Assembly: GCA_025716855.1 (NCBI GenBank)
Contig: JAIXMQ010000102.1
Location: 1-64,000 of the forward strand
Direction of reading: 5' to 3'
DNA: 64,000 nt
DNA from: Pilaira anomala
Lineage: Eukaryota; Mucoromycota; Mucoromycetes; Mucorales; Mucoraceae
The notes beneath the pieces were generated by a model that did not search any database, was not told the origin of the DNA, and saw only the letters and a program-made list of their open reading frames with translations. Positions 1-13,681 of this stretch are shown one piece after another. Each line of letters starts with the position of its first letter. Position 1 is the stretch's first letter. The translations under genes and the position numbers were made by a program.

Positions 1-59
1 AACCTATTGTACCTAGTTTAAGTGATTATTCAAAACCTATAGGTAAAACTAGTTCTATT

Positions 60-1957
60 ATGGATCACCAAAATACCAGTACTACTTTACGTACTAGTAC
101 AAAGAAACCAACTGCGGAAGACGAGTTAGAAGAAATGCAACTAGATTCGTTTGTTTCGGATGGTAAAAAAACACGAGAGTTTTATACTGAAGATGAAAAG
201 ACACAGACTTTAAATAAACGAGATTATGGTAATTTCGCCTTACTTGTTGTATTATGTAAGTATGAATGAATGACAATAAAAGAATGAAATAACCAATCTC
301 GAACTATTTCTTTGTTAGACTTGTTGCAGGGTATTCCTATTGGACTCTGCTTTGGTTCTATTCCATTTTTATTAAAGGCCAAACTTTCTTATTCTCAAAT
401 CGCCATCTTTTCTTTATCATCTTGGCCTTATTCATTAAAGTTAATATGGTCACCTATAGTAGATGCAGTATATTCACCTCGACTAGGAAAACGTAAATCA
501 TGGATTGTACCTATTCAAATCTTGACAGGTATTCTGTTCTATTTCCTGGGCAACAATATCGATGCAATGATGAGTCAAGATGAGATTCCAATTTATGCAT
601 TGACATATTCTTTTTTGACAACCATCTTTTTTTGTGCAACTCAAGATATTGCTGTGGATGGTTGGGCATTAACTTTATTATCAAAGGAAAGTTTATCTTA
701 TGCTTCTACTGCTCAAACAATCGGTTTAAATTGTGGTTACTTTTTATCTTTTACTGTCTTTTTATCATTTAATTCATCTGAATTCAGTAACAAGTATTTA
801 CGTACTGTACCACAAGAAGAAGGTGTATTAGGATTAGGTCATTATATGCGATTTTGGTCATTTATGTACATCTTGGTTACTGCCTATCTTGTTCTCTTTA
901 AAAAGGAGAATGAGACTAAGGATGAAGAAGCTGAATTAGGTATTAGTGGCGTATACAAGACTATTTACAAGATTTGCAAATTACCCCGTAAGTGTTTATA
1001 TAAATATGTATATGTCTATATAGTAATTAATATTTTTCTTTTTTTCTTCTAGATATGCGCTCTTATGTTGGTGTATTACTTGTATCAAAAATTGGATTTA
1101 TTTGTCATGAAGCAGTAACTTCCTTAAAATTATTAGAAAAAGGTTTCTCTCGAGAAGACCTTGCATTATCAGTATTATTAGATTTCCCGCTTCAAATCTT
1201 TTTCGGTTATTATGCTGCTAAATGGTCTAATGGTAAAAGACCATTAAAGCCTGTAAGTTAATTACATGTATATATATATATATATATAAAAAAGGAGTGT
1301 ATATTTATTTATTTATTTTCTAGTGGCTTTATGCATTTTATGGTCGTTTGGCTTGTTCCGCATTAGGTATGTTGGTTGTAGCTGGTTATCCTCAAAATGA
1401 GCCAGTGGGTGTTTTCTATTTCGGTATCATCATGTTATCTACTGTGCTTAGTTCATTCATGTCAACTGTCCAATTTGTCAGTATTTCTGCTTTTATGACG
1501 AGTATTGCCGATCCATTAATTGGTGGTACTTATATGACAGTAAGTTTTTTTTTTTTTTAATTATTATTTTTGCATAATTATTAAAATTCAAACCCTACAT
1601 TAGCTTTTAAATACGTTTAGTAATTTTGGTGGAACCTGGCCAAAGTTTTTCGTTCTTGAAGCAGTTGATTATTTTACTATCAACACTTGTTCTGTACCGA
1701 ATCAAACAGGAGAATGTAAGTAAAATGAAATGAACAAAGGAAAAAAAAAAAAAAAAAAGATATTAACTTATATATAAGATGTGCCTTGTACACCCGAGTG
1801 TGAGTCTTGTACACTTGTTCGAGATGGTTATTATATTGTGGGTACAGTTTGTGTAGTAGCTGGTTTAGTCATGTTATTAGGTTATATCAAGCCTATTGTA
1901 AAGCGTTTAGAAAGATATCCAAAGCAAATGTGGAGGTTAAATTCAGATAATAAATAA
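60..1957 (+). CDS. Acetyl-CoA transporter, AT1/SLC33A1 family (possibly 5'-incomplete)
   Basis: Multi-pass membrane transporter of the major-facilitator-like AT1 family, known to carry acetyl-CoA into the ER/Golgi lumen. Exons by frame: 60-255, 319-987, 1053-1252, 1324-1539, 1604-1715, 1779-1957; 523 residues from the ATG at 60. Family marks: LLQGIPIG just after the first splice, QDIAVDGWALTLL near residue 195, and NTFSNFGGTWP after the fourth intron. About eleven hydrophobic segments are visible, and the luminal loop near the end is cysteine-rich (PCTPECESC). The acceptor at 1602-1603 was chosen because the nearer AG at 1620 gives an immediate stop. The reading frame has no stop upstream of 60 as far as base 1, so the true start may lie outside the window. 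The family call is confident; the N-terminus is not. Confidence 0.88.
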
Positions 1958-2038
1958 AAACTGCAAAAACCGATTTTACCGGTTCCTTTTTTTCATTTCA
2001 TTTCTTTTCTTTTCTTTTCACTTTCTTTTTTTATTATA

Positions 2039-4150
2039 ATGAAGCAGTATTGTTTACTTTTATTATTGTACATAACCATAGTCAAAGCTAGTTTATTTTC
2101 TTCTACTGACCTTTACATTTCTTCAAGTAATTCAAAAAAAAAAAAAAAAAAAAAAAGTAAAATAAATAGTTTATTGATATTTCCAGTTTGAACCTTTTAG
2201 ATCCTGTCATTGTCTACTCAAATGGAACCATTCTCGACTTTACAACGACTTTTCTTCGACAAAAAGACTTCAAGTCTGGTATTATACCTTTTGAAAATTT
2301 AACACAACCTTCTACTTCAGGTTTAGAAGTAAGTTTTTTCTTTCACTTTGATAATTTCGCTCTCATATAATAATAATAATTTAGGGTATCTTGTACGATA
2401 GAGGACTTTCTTGTGACCTAAATAATAATAGTTTTGATATCAACCCTCCACAAATAAAAACGAACCGAAAGATTGCTTTAGTTCGAAAAGGAGAATGCGA
2501 TTTTTATCAAAAGATATATACTTCTGAACAAGACGGTGCAGTAGCTGTAATTATATACGACAACATACCTTTTCGTGAAGACGACTTATCTGGTTCTATG
2601 GTAAAATAAAAATAAAAATAGATTTTGCTGTGCGAGAAAATGAATAAAGAAAAAAAGAAAAAAACTAACAATAGGATATATATATATATATATATATAAA
2701 AGAAAGTACCTAAAGGAAACTTGACAATACCAATGTATTATGTAGATTTAAATATAGGACAGGACTTATTCAACATGTTGAAATTCATTAGCACTCTACC
2801 CGTAAACACAACGAGTGAAAACTCGACTCTTTTTCAACCTGCTATTAGCATTGTCATGCACCCTGCAGTAGGTGGCTTTCCAAGCGCTTGGGAGTTTACC
2901 TTAATTATTGTGGTTGCTCTTTTAGCTATTAGTTTCTTAGCATCAGGTAATTTTTTTGAATGTTATTTGTTTATATCCCGCGACCTCTATAAAAGGCAAA
3001 CATCTAACCCACAACGGCTCTTTCTCTCTTTTGTTTCTTTATTTGTTTATTTCTTTTTATATATTTCTTTCTTCTTTTTTTTATTTTATTTCTTTCTTTA
3101 TATTATATACAACAATGACTATCTTTCAATTAGTTGGTATGCATTGGCATCTCTGGCGCATTAGACGTCGTCAACGAGCATTATTTGAAAGTGGTCTACT
3201 TGATGGAAGTAATAATACACATATAGTACAACAACAACCTACTCGAAAGCTAATTGATTCTAATTCATTATCATTCTTTCCTACCCGAATTATTGGTGAT
3301 GAACCAAACTTGACATTACAACGTGTTGAATCAAATATTTCAACTCGTTCTGTAAAAGCAATTGAAAATATTGAATTATTACAACAACAATCTTCTTCTC
3401 CTGTACCACAACAACCTCCATTAACAACAAATAATGATTCAATTGATGATGCCTGTGTTATTTGTCTTGATGAATTTGCTCTTGGTGAACAAATTCGTAA
3501 ATTACCTTGTGGTCATGAATATCACTGTGAATGCATTGGTAATATAAAATGTATAAGAAATGTAGTATAATACTACTAACATAATATATGATTATATGAT
3601 ACTTTTAGATCCTTGGCTAACGATAAAATCTGCTTCATGTCCATTATGTAAACATGATTGCTCTTTAGATGTTCCTAAATCGGAAACAGAACAACAACAA
3701 CAACAAGCAACACCACCACCAGAAACACCACCAGCACCACCTTCTTATTCAACATCATTTTTTTCTTCTTTTAGAACAAGTCAAAATAATTCACCTACAT
3801 CCTCATTTGGACCTACAATTAGTGCTGATAGAGCAGAAGAATTCAGTAGATCTTGGATGGCAAGAAGTCTACCAAGAAATATGAGACGTCAAATACACGA
3901 AGCTGCACAAGCGGCAGCGGAAGCAAATCGTGAAAGTGTGATTGAATTACCTGCTCGCATGACTACTCCTTTAAATCGTCCATCAATAGAAATTGTCGTC
4001 TCATCACCGCCACCATCACCACCACTTGTTAATAATACCCAGCAACAGGAGAATAATAATTCTAATAATAATTCAACAAGACTATTAGGTCAACGTTTAA
4101 GACGTACTTTACCGAGAATTTGGAGATCCAATTCAACTGTTACTAACTGA
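2039..4150 (+). CDS. PA-domain transmembrane RING-H2 E3 ubiquitin ligase (RNF13/GRAIL-like)
   Basis: Exons 2039-2126, 2201-2328, 2385-2600, 2703-2946, 3134-3538, 3609-4150; 540 residues. The order is: signal peptide (MKQYCLLLLLYIT), protease-associated domain (RKGECDFYQK and AVAVIIYDN), one membrane helix (EFTLIIVVALLAISFLA) followed by GMHWHLWRIRRR, then a RING-H2 finger (CVIC, LPCGHEYHCECI, CPLC) split by the last intron. The tail is Q/N/P-rich and ends with basic residues. PA-TM-RING proteins ubiquitinate cargo at endosomes and the vacuole; that location is inferred from the architecture. Acceptor 2200 was chosen over 2186 because only it keeps the frame open. Introns two, three and four carry AT repeats or pyrimidine runs. 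Confidence 0.9.
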
Positions 4151-4480
4151 AACGCATAACTAACTCTCTCTTATTTTTTTTTTTTTTTTTTTTTTTTTCA
4201 TCTCTCACACAACATATAACTAATAAAAAAAAAAATATTTTTATTTGTTTTCATCACAAGTTTGAAACAAGAATCATTTGATAAGCGTTTCGATTATATA
4301 CAGGTTTTTTTTTTTTTTTTTAATGCCATAAAATGACGATTTATATGTATCAGATAATCACACACAAATGAATTTTTGTATGTGACACATAATTGAAAAA
4401 TTTAGTGACAAATCAATTTTCTGCTTTTTTCCCACCTCTTTTTCTTTATTCTTTTCGTACTTTTTTCTCTTCTCTTTCTC
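4151..4480. other. Intergenic, 330 bp
   Basis: Lies between the PA-RING ligase and the LACTB2-like gene. It contains a long T run at about 4174-4198 and another near 4306-4320, plus a pyrimidine-rich stretch just before the next start. No coding signal or RNA gene was seen. Confidence 0.7.
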
Positions 4481-5497
4481 ATGGCAGAAGCACTTGTACA
4501 TATACCTAACTTTGCTCAGTTATCTTCTAGAGTTTGGAGAGTACTTGGTTTAAATCCAGGAAAATTTTGTCTTCAAGGTATATATAAGAAAGCAAAACAC
4601 GTTTTATATCTCCATAGACACTCAAAAGGATAATTTTTTTTTACAGGCACGAATACTTATATTTTAGGTGCAGGTGCACAAAAGATTTTATTGGATTGTG
4701 GTGAAGGAGTTCCTGAATATTTGAATCATCTTGAGACCTCATTAAAGCAAACACATCCTGATGCTTTTATATCTGATATCATCATTAGTCATGGCCATAG
4801 TGATCATTGGGGTGGATTAAATGATATTTTAAACTCTAGCAAATTAAATCCAAACCAAACCATTAAAGTACACAAGTATCCTGTACCAAAAGGATTTCAT
4901 GTGGATCATTTAAAAGCTTTTCCTGACCATATCCCTATAAAAGATTTAAGTGATGGACAAGTGTTCAAGGTAGATGATACAACCTTAAATGTAATTTATA
5001 CACCAGGTCATACCAAAGATCATTGTACTTTTTGGTTACAAGAAGAAAAAACGATATTTACTGCAGATTGTATTTTGGGACAAGGTACAGCCGTATTTGA
5101 TGATTTATCTGAATATATGGAAGGATTATCAAGATTATTAAAGTATAAACCAAATCATCTTTATCCTGGTCATGGACCATTTATTGAAAATGGAATCAAG
5201 ACAATTCAAGAGTATATAGATCATCGTATGGAAAGAGAAAGACAAGTGATTGAATTATTGACTTCAACAAGAAAAGAAAGTTGGAGTGCTTTAGAAATTG
5301 TTCAAGAATTATATAAAGAATATCCTGAGTCACTGCATTTACCTGCTTCAAGAGGTATTGTAATGCATTTACTTAAATTACAAAAGGAAGGTAAAGTGAG
5401 TACACCAAAGACGTTTGAAATGGTTCAGGAAAATTTATTTGATATAATACATGGTCAATGGTATTGGGTATTACACCATCATCAAAATAATCTATAA
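4481..5497 (+). CDS. Metallo-beta-lactamase-fold protein, LACTB2-type endoribonuclease
   Basis: Exons 4481-4577 and 4647-5497; 315 residues. The opening QLSSRVWRVLGLNPGKF and then QGTNTYILG matches the LACTB2 family start. The metal-binding motif is SHGHSDHWGG (H-x-H-x-D-H), with further ligands in TPGHTKDH, FTADCILG and YPGHGP. A C-terminal winged-helix-like segment (ALEIVQELYKEYP) is typical of LACTB2. Human LACTB2 is a mitochondrial single-strand RNA endonuclease; the same activity is likely here, but the compartment cannot be judged because no clear presequence is visible. The 3' end faces the CNH gene with only 19 bp between them. Confidence 0.9.
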
Positions 5498-5516
5498 TAA
5501 AAATATATATTCACTA

Positions 5517-7311
5517 TTATGGTAAAGGTAATGTTGCTATAACATCATCTGCTTTCAACATATAAACATGAATTCTTTCATTTGCTGCACAAGACCAAAA
5601 TAATGATTTAAATATAGACTTGTTCTTTTTACCTTCTCTTGGAACGGATTCATCCCAACGACCCAAAAATTTAACTGGTACTCCTCTCATCACTCGTTGT
5701 ACAATTTGCGCTGTCTTGATATGTATAATCTCAATCGTTTCTGTTCCAAATCCTACTACACACCAATCATTTAAATTCACATTCAATTGAATAAATTCTA
5801 TATGAATAGGTACTTCAGTCCATTTATATACTTGAGTTGAAAATAATGATCCAGATAAATCAATGATATAACTTTGTTTCAAAAGTGTTGCAAAAAATAA
5901 TTGAGGTGCTGAAGCTGATGGTAATGCAATTGGATCCGGTGGTGCAGAAGAAGGTAAAGATGTAATCACGGTAGAATAAGAAGGTGGGATTGAATACTCG
6001 GTGGTTAATGTGGTGGCAGGTAATATATCTGGATAAAATGGTAATTGAATTAATGATGTCCATTGAATAGGTGGTACAGAAAGACTGACCGGCAGTGTTG
6101 GATATGTACTACTGTCATTATCATTATTGTTTGGTTCAGGTTGATAGAGTTGTCTAGAAAACAATGTGGGTATAGGTGAATTAGGTGAACGAGGTGAGTT
6201 AAGTTGATGTTCATATTGTTCTCTAACCCAGGTTGTTTGATAAATTCTTTCTAAAATTGGATCAATAGGTACTGTCTTTACTTTACTATCTCTTAATTCA
6301 ATTGCGGTTGCTTCATTAGCAAAGACAACAAGAATATGTCTTAGTGTACTCCTATCATCTGCAAATGAAATCCACTTGGATTCAGATGGTATCCAAAATA
6401 CCTTTAATCTACAAAATGGTCGTAACGGATGATCGCGTTTTCTCTGCCATAACACAATCTTATCACGGTGTCGAATTGCTGCAAATACATAAACACTCGT
6501 TTGATATGTTTGAACTGATAGTGCGTCTTTTGATTCAGGTAGTTTGTAAAAGAACTTTTGTAACGTGATTTGATTCACTGTATAATAAGGCTTTGTCAGA
6601 CTTGATATAGGTAATTCAACTAAATTGACTTGTGTAAACGAAGGTTCTTTTCGATTATTATTATTATTATTATGACTGACTGGTAAAAATTCTTCTAAAC
6701 TCGGTTCTTCTTCTCTTACTTTGCCAGACAAAGAAGAAATATATTCCCAATCCTTCATTGAAGGTACATCAAATCGCTTGTCTTTTCGTAAATTCCAATC
6801 AATTGAAAGTACAGCATAAATCAATCTTAATAAAGCATCATAAGAATAACAACGTACTTGCTTATAACGACCTGCTAATATTAATACAACTCGACATGAT
6901 TCAATGACTGAAATATCTCTAGCTCTTATCCATATAATCGTCTTGGGTTTTGAATCTGGGTCTTCTAAATCGACTAATTGAACTCCATCGTGGTATCCTA
7001 ATAATAGAAACCTATCTTCTAAAACACTACAACATTCGTAAGGTGTTGATTGCCAGTTATCATTACAAGAAGCAAGCATTTTAAGTTCAAGTGACGAGGT
7101 ACTAGGTGACTTAAAACGGTTGCGATTAGTTTATAACTTACAAAACATGTATTAAACTTACTTGTAACGTTTGTTCTGCTAATCGACTTAGATTCAAATT
7201 ATTGGGAAGTCTTGTTGGATGTGGAGGATATTCATCTGTGTAAGGAGGGGGTGGACCAGATAATGAGTTTGGTCTAGGTTCTTGCAAAGTGAATGGGGTT
7301 TCATCTTGCAT
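5517..7311 (-). CDS. Stand-alone CNH (citron homology) domain protein
   Basis: Exons on the minus strand 7311-7162 and 7109-5517; 580 residues. The first exon gives a proline-rich start (SGPPPPYTDEYPPHP). The acceptor at 7111-7110 keeps the frame, while the nearer AG does not. The rest looks like a CNH beta-propeller: YECCSVLEDRFLLLGYHDG, then VVLILAGRYKQVRCY and LLRLIY, SVYVFAAIRHRDKIVLW in the middle, and WCVVGFGTETIEIIHI with VPVKFLG near the end. CNH domains bind small GTPases and sit behind RhoGEF or kinase domains in fungi, or in Vps39-like tethers. None of those partner domains is present here. Function is unknown beyond a scaffold or GTPase-binding guess. Confidence 0.75.
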
Positions 7312-8039
7312 TTTTTTTTCAAATATCAAAAAAAAAAAAAAAAAGAAGAAGAAAAAGAAAAGTGAAAATTCACTTTTATATTTAGATGACAAATAAACTT
7401 TCTTATGTGTGTACAAAAAAGGGAAGTTTATTGTAGATGAAGCCAAGCATTAAAAAACTTGGAATCATTAGTAACTATACTCATCACTTTATCTTTCAGG
7501 GCAACAACTTGAACTTGTTGTACTTTTGAGTTATATATTTACGCTTTCTTTTTATCGTAAGGATCGTATCGCAACTTTACCTAACAAAGAAATGTCTATT
7601 TATATAATTTATTAATATTGATATAATTAGAAATACAGCTGCTTTTTTGCCCAGAATCACTCTTAAGAAATTACTGAACGCTTTTTTAGAATATATGTAT
7701 AACTATGTACTGTTTTCGAAATTTTATACAATAATGTATTTCAACAGGAATATCCTCGTTATGCTTGTATGCATTGAATCAAATTTGAAGAACTTCTGTC
7801 AATTTACTTCTCTTTAGCCCTTTAATACTTTCTAATATAGGCTTAGTAAGAAGAGAAAGTTATACATATAAGCCTCCTCTTTAATAACATGATAGGGATA
7901 ACGGCGTGCAAAAGAATGGATCGGGGCGTTACACATTACTACAATTATCTCTCCATGAACAAAATACGTTAGTTATCTAATTCTTCAAGTTACAAAAAGA
8001 GTAGAAAGCAGGTACAGTGTAAATATTTATATTTATTAA
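7312..8039. other. Intergenic, 728 bp, upstream of the CNH gene
   Basis: Space between two minus-strand genes: the promoter side of the CNH gene and the 3' side of the DDX42-like gene. A T/A homopolymer occurs at about 7312-7342. Otherwise the sequence is AT-rich with no supported ORF or RNA gene. Confidence 0.6.
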
Positions 8040-10637
<2,598 letters not shown>

Positions 10638-10666
10638 TTTTGAGTTTTTTTAAAAAAAGAAAAGGT

Positions 10667-10668
<2 letters not shown>

Positions 10669-10697
<29 letters not shown>
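10669..10697 (+). repeat. 29-nt poly-T tract upstream of the DDX42-like start
   Basis: A T run starting 32 bp 5' of the DDX42-like ATG (10637, minus strand), in the 168-bp gap that also contains the Noc2 3' end. On the sense strand it reads poly-A. A nucleosome-excluding promoter element is plausible but not shown. Confidence 0.85.
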
Positions 10698-10699
<2 letters not shown>

Positions 10700-10805
10700 C
10701 AGCAAGAATTAAAGGCTGAAAACAAGGTCACATTAGCGACGAAGAAGGCCCTTTTGTGTAATTTATAAAAAACTATTTTAAATGCAAATCTCTATTTTAT
10801 TATTT

Positions 10806-11945
10806 TTAAGCTTCCTTTTGTTGAATTCTCTTTTTCAAAAAGTTACCAAGAGGAGTTGTTTCAAAATCTGTTGTTCTTAAGAAAGCATTAGCCTCGTCTA
10901 ATTTGTTGGGTGTATATTCAATAGGTGCACGCTTTTGTTCAATATAATTTTTATGAGTTTCCATCTTTTCAACCAGTGTACGAATTGACTTCATAAATCT
11001 TGTACCCTTCATCTTTCCAAGATATTCCTTGAGCTAGTTATTTAAGGAACTGATTAGAGAGAAGTTATATTACATAAGCATTAAATTTTTTTTTTTTTTT
11101 ACCTTATCAATCGCAGGAATTGCTAATTCAGGGTATGCAATTGAAAGACCAAGACAAGCATAGAAATCAATCAAACCATCATACATGACATTAAATACAG
11201 AGTCTTGATAAGATTTAGCTTGCATATAACTCTTTGGCGTTTTAAGATGTAAACTCCAATCAAATTCAGGTAAATCTACTGCAACTGCACCATGACCCTT
11301 AAAGATATCACTACTAAGAATTTCAAACAAGTAAGGTGCTAAGGGGATATAGTAACCCGTTGAATCAATCAATCCAGTCAAGGTACGGATAAGATGAATA
11401 CGTAAAGGTAAGAATTGTGCAGTAGGATTTAATCGAATCGTATGAAGACAGACTTCGACCAAAGGATGAACAATAGCTTGCATTGGACTCGATTCTCCAA
11501 CAGCTGGATCACACGTCACTGCAATTACACTTGCCCAGAAATCAAGACAACTCACAAATTGCCATGTATAAATCTTTTTGAAACTTTCAACTGTATGTTC
11601 TTTTTTGGCCTTTTTCAAATGATCGGCAAGTTGACGTACGTAAACATTGGCATGTTCATAACTCATCTTTGGGTTGACTGTATATAAATCAGCTGCTTCG
11701 TCCATCATTTGTTGAATTACTGGTAAACTACTTTCGTTCATCTTGGTAGATCGGTTGGCAAATACGAGATAGATACCTTTCAAGGCATTGGGCATATAAT
11801 CTTTACGGGCTGAATCAATCGCGGTTGTGGAAAAGTGTTTAATAGCTCTATAACAAGCGTTACGTGTTTGTTCTGAAAGTGCTACATCTGACCAACGATC
11901 TAATAAAACCTAAAAAAAAAAAAAAAATTAGTTTTCTACCTTCAA

Positions 11946-11976
<31 letters not shown>

Positions 11977-13187
11977 AAAAAGATATTTACTCGAAGATAT
12001 TCTCTTGAAACCTTGGGTAAACAACCCAAATATAATGTACAAGGTGCTAAATGCTCTAAAACGTATTCAATAATATCATCGTGTGATAATTCGCGAAGGA
12101 AACGAATACAATTGTTAAAGAACAAGATAATAACACGTTCTAATTTGGGCCAATTCTTTGTCTTTCCAGGATATTTCTCTTTCTTTAAAAAGTAAATGTG
12201 ATTACTTAAAATAGGGTAGGCAACCTTTAATGTATCTCTAACAAGTTTTGCATAAACTATAATATTCTTGCGTGTAAGTATGTATATTTTTTTTTTCATT
12301 GAGTAAGATGTTCTTTTTACCTTTGCTACTTTCAACACGATAAGTGAATTTAGTCTTTGATGGTTCATCTGATCTAACAATGGATCTAAAGGCTAATAAC
12401 ATCTTTTTCCAAGCTGCAGGTGATTTCTTATTAGCAGCTGCAGACCATTCTTTTAACATGGCATATGTAACAAGAGTTGATTTATCGTCTTCTTCCATAT
12501 CGTTATCCTCTTCCATGTCTTCATCCTCATCTTCTTCTTCTTCATCATCCTCCTCTTCTTCTTCTTCTTCAGATTCGTACTCATCCTCTTCTTCGTCTTC
12601 CTCATCCTCGGACATATCTTCTTCCACGTCGTCATCTAATCCTTCAGCAGCAATATTTTGATCAGGTCCCAAAACAACCTCAAAGGCATCTAATGCATCC
12701 AAATCACCTTCCTAATACAGATATTATACGTATTACTTGCATTGTATCTCTAAATCAAATATCCTAGTTACCTCATCGTCACTGAGATCAAGAGTTTCGT
12801 CGGCATCGATGACAAAGTTACAAAAATAATCATCGGCATTTACAACAGGAGTTCTATATATTTGTTTTTTTTTAAAAAAAAAAAAAAATAGTAAGTACAT
12901 TTTAATCGGTCGATCTATAAGTTAACATACGTGTCAACAGCAGCAGGAGTCTCGAGTTTCTTTTCATCGTCTACAGGTAAGAAGAAATAAGTAAAAAAAA
13001 AAAAAAAATGTGTTGCATAAAATAGAAAAAATCAATTACCTTTATGAGGATCGATGGGAGCACCACGACGTAATTGACGCTTAATGACTTGTCTCTTAAA
13101 TTTATTGGATTCCTTTCTCTTCTTAACAACACCCTTAAGCTTATTCTTTTGGAATTTAATAGTCGATTTCTTTTCTTTGCTACCCAT
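10806..13187 (-). CDS. NOC2: Nucleolar complex protein 2 (Noc2), 60S ribosome assembly factor
   Basis: Seven exons: 13187-13040, 12970-12931, 12853-12772, 12711-12321, 12235-11991, 11909-11103, 11033-10806; 646 residues. It begins MGSKEKKSTIKF with a lysine-rich nucleolar-type region. A long acidic tract (Asp/Glu, about residues 120-160) follows, then the Noc2 domain: CIRFLRELSHDD, PCTLYLG, YWQF-like TWQFVSCLDFW, PLVEVCLHTIRLNPTAQF, PLRIHLIRTL and GYYIPLAPYLFEIL. In yeast Noc2 pairs with Noc1 or Noc3 to carry pre-60S particles out of the nucleolus. The acceptor at 12237-12236 was chosen because the AG two bases earlier leads to a stop. Downstream on the same strand lies the DDX42-like gene, only 168 bp away. 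Confidence 0.94.
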
Positions 13188-13209
13188 TTTTATTGTTTGA
13201 AGAAAACGA

Positions 13210-13211
<2 letters not shown>

Positions 13212-13248
<37 letters not shown>
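13212..13248 (+). repeat. 37-nt poly-T tract in the Noc2 upstream region
   Basis: An unbroken T run 24 bp upstream of the Noc2 ATG (13187, minus strand). It sits in the 235-bp gap shared with the divergent small ORF at 13423. Candidate promoter element by position only. Confidence 0.9.
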
Positions 13249-13253
<5 letters not shown>

Positions 13254-13422
13254 AAGAGTTCAAAAAAGGTTAAATGTGACTTGTTTTCATAGGGGCTTAT
13301 TTGCATGACAATCATCATCAAAAAACTCCATGAAACTGGAACGGTATAAATAAAGCAATAATTTGAACCTTTTTTTAATTGTTTTTTCACCTTTTTCTTT
13401 TTTTTTAAAAAAAAAAAAAAAT

Positions 13423-13635
13423 ATGACTTTCTTTCAAGCAGATGTTGAACCTATTCACCTTCGTGAAAAACATCAAGATAATGTAACATTAAAACCTAAT
13501 TCAACTTTGCCTACACAACCGTCGTCTACTCTTGTCGGTAAACTCTTTCAGAACTTCTTTAAAGGTTCAACTAACAATACAAATTCGCGTATCACATCTG
13601 ATCCAATGAATCGACTTGTTTCATTCCATTTGTAA
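13423..13635 (+). CDS. Small hypothetical protein, 70 residues
   Basis: An ORF with ATG at 13423 directly after a pyrimidine run and an A13 tract, a start context shared with other genes in this window. The product is hydrophilic, Thr/Asn/Pro-rich (EPIHLREKH, NSTLPTQPSSTL, KLFQNFFKG) and has no membrane segment. No family was recognised. It is divergent from Noc2. A CT microsatellite begins about 20 bp after the stop, and AATAAA-like sites follow near 13712. Plausible as a real short gene but could be chance. Confidence 0.4.
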   Translation: MTFFQADVEPIHLREKHQDNVTLKPNSTLPTQPSSTLVGKLFQNFFKGSTNNTNSRITSDPMNRLVSFHL

Positions 13636-13655
13636 ATATATATACATATACCCTT

Positions 13656-13681
13656 TCTCTCTCTCTCTCTCTCTCTCTCTT
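13656..13681 (+). repeat. CT dinucleotide microsatellite
   Basis: About twelve tandem CT units just after the small ORF at 13423-13635. Simple-sequence repeat. Confidence 0.9.

Noticed and set aside
12344..12661. Serine-rich ORF on the plus strand
   Set aside because: It is the antisense shadow of the Noc2 acidic tract (GAA/GAT codons read backwards as TTC/ATC/TCT).
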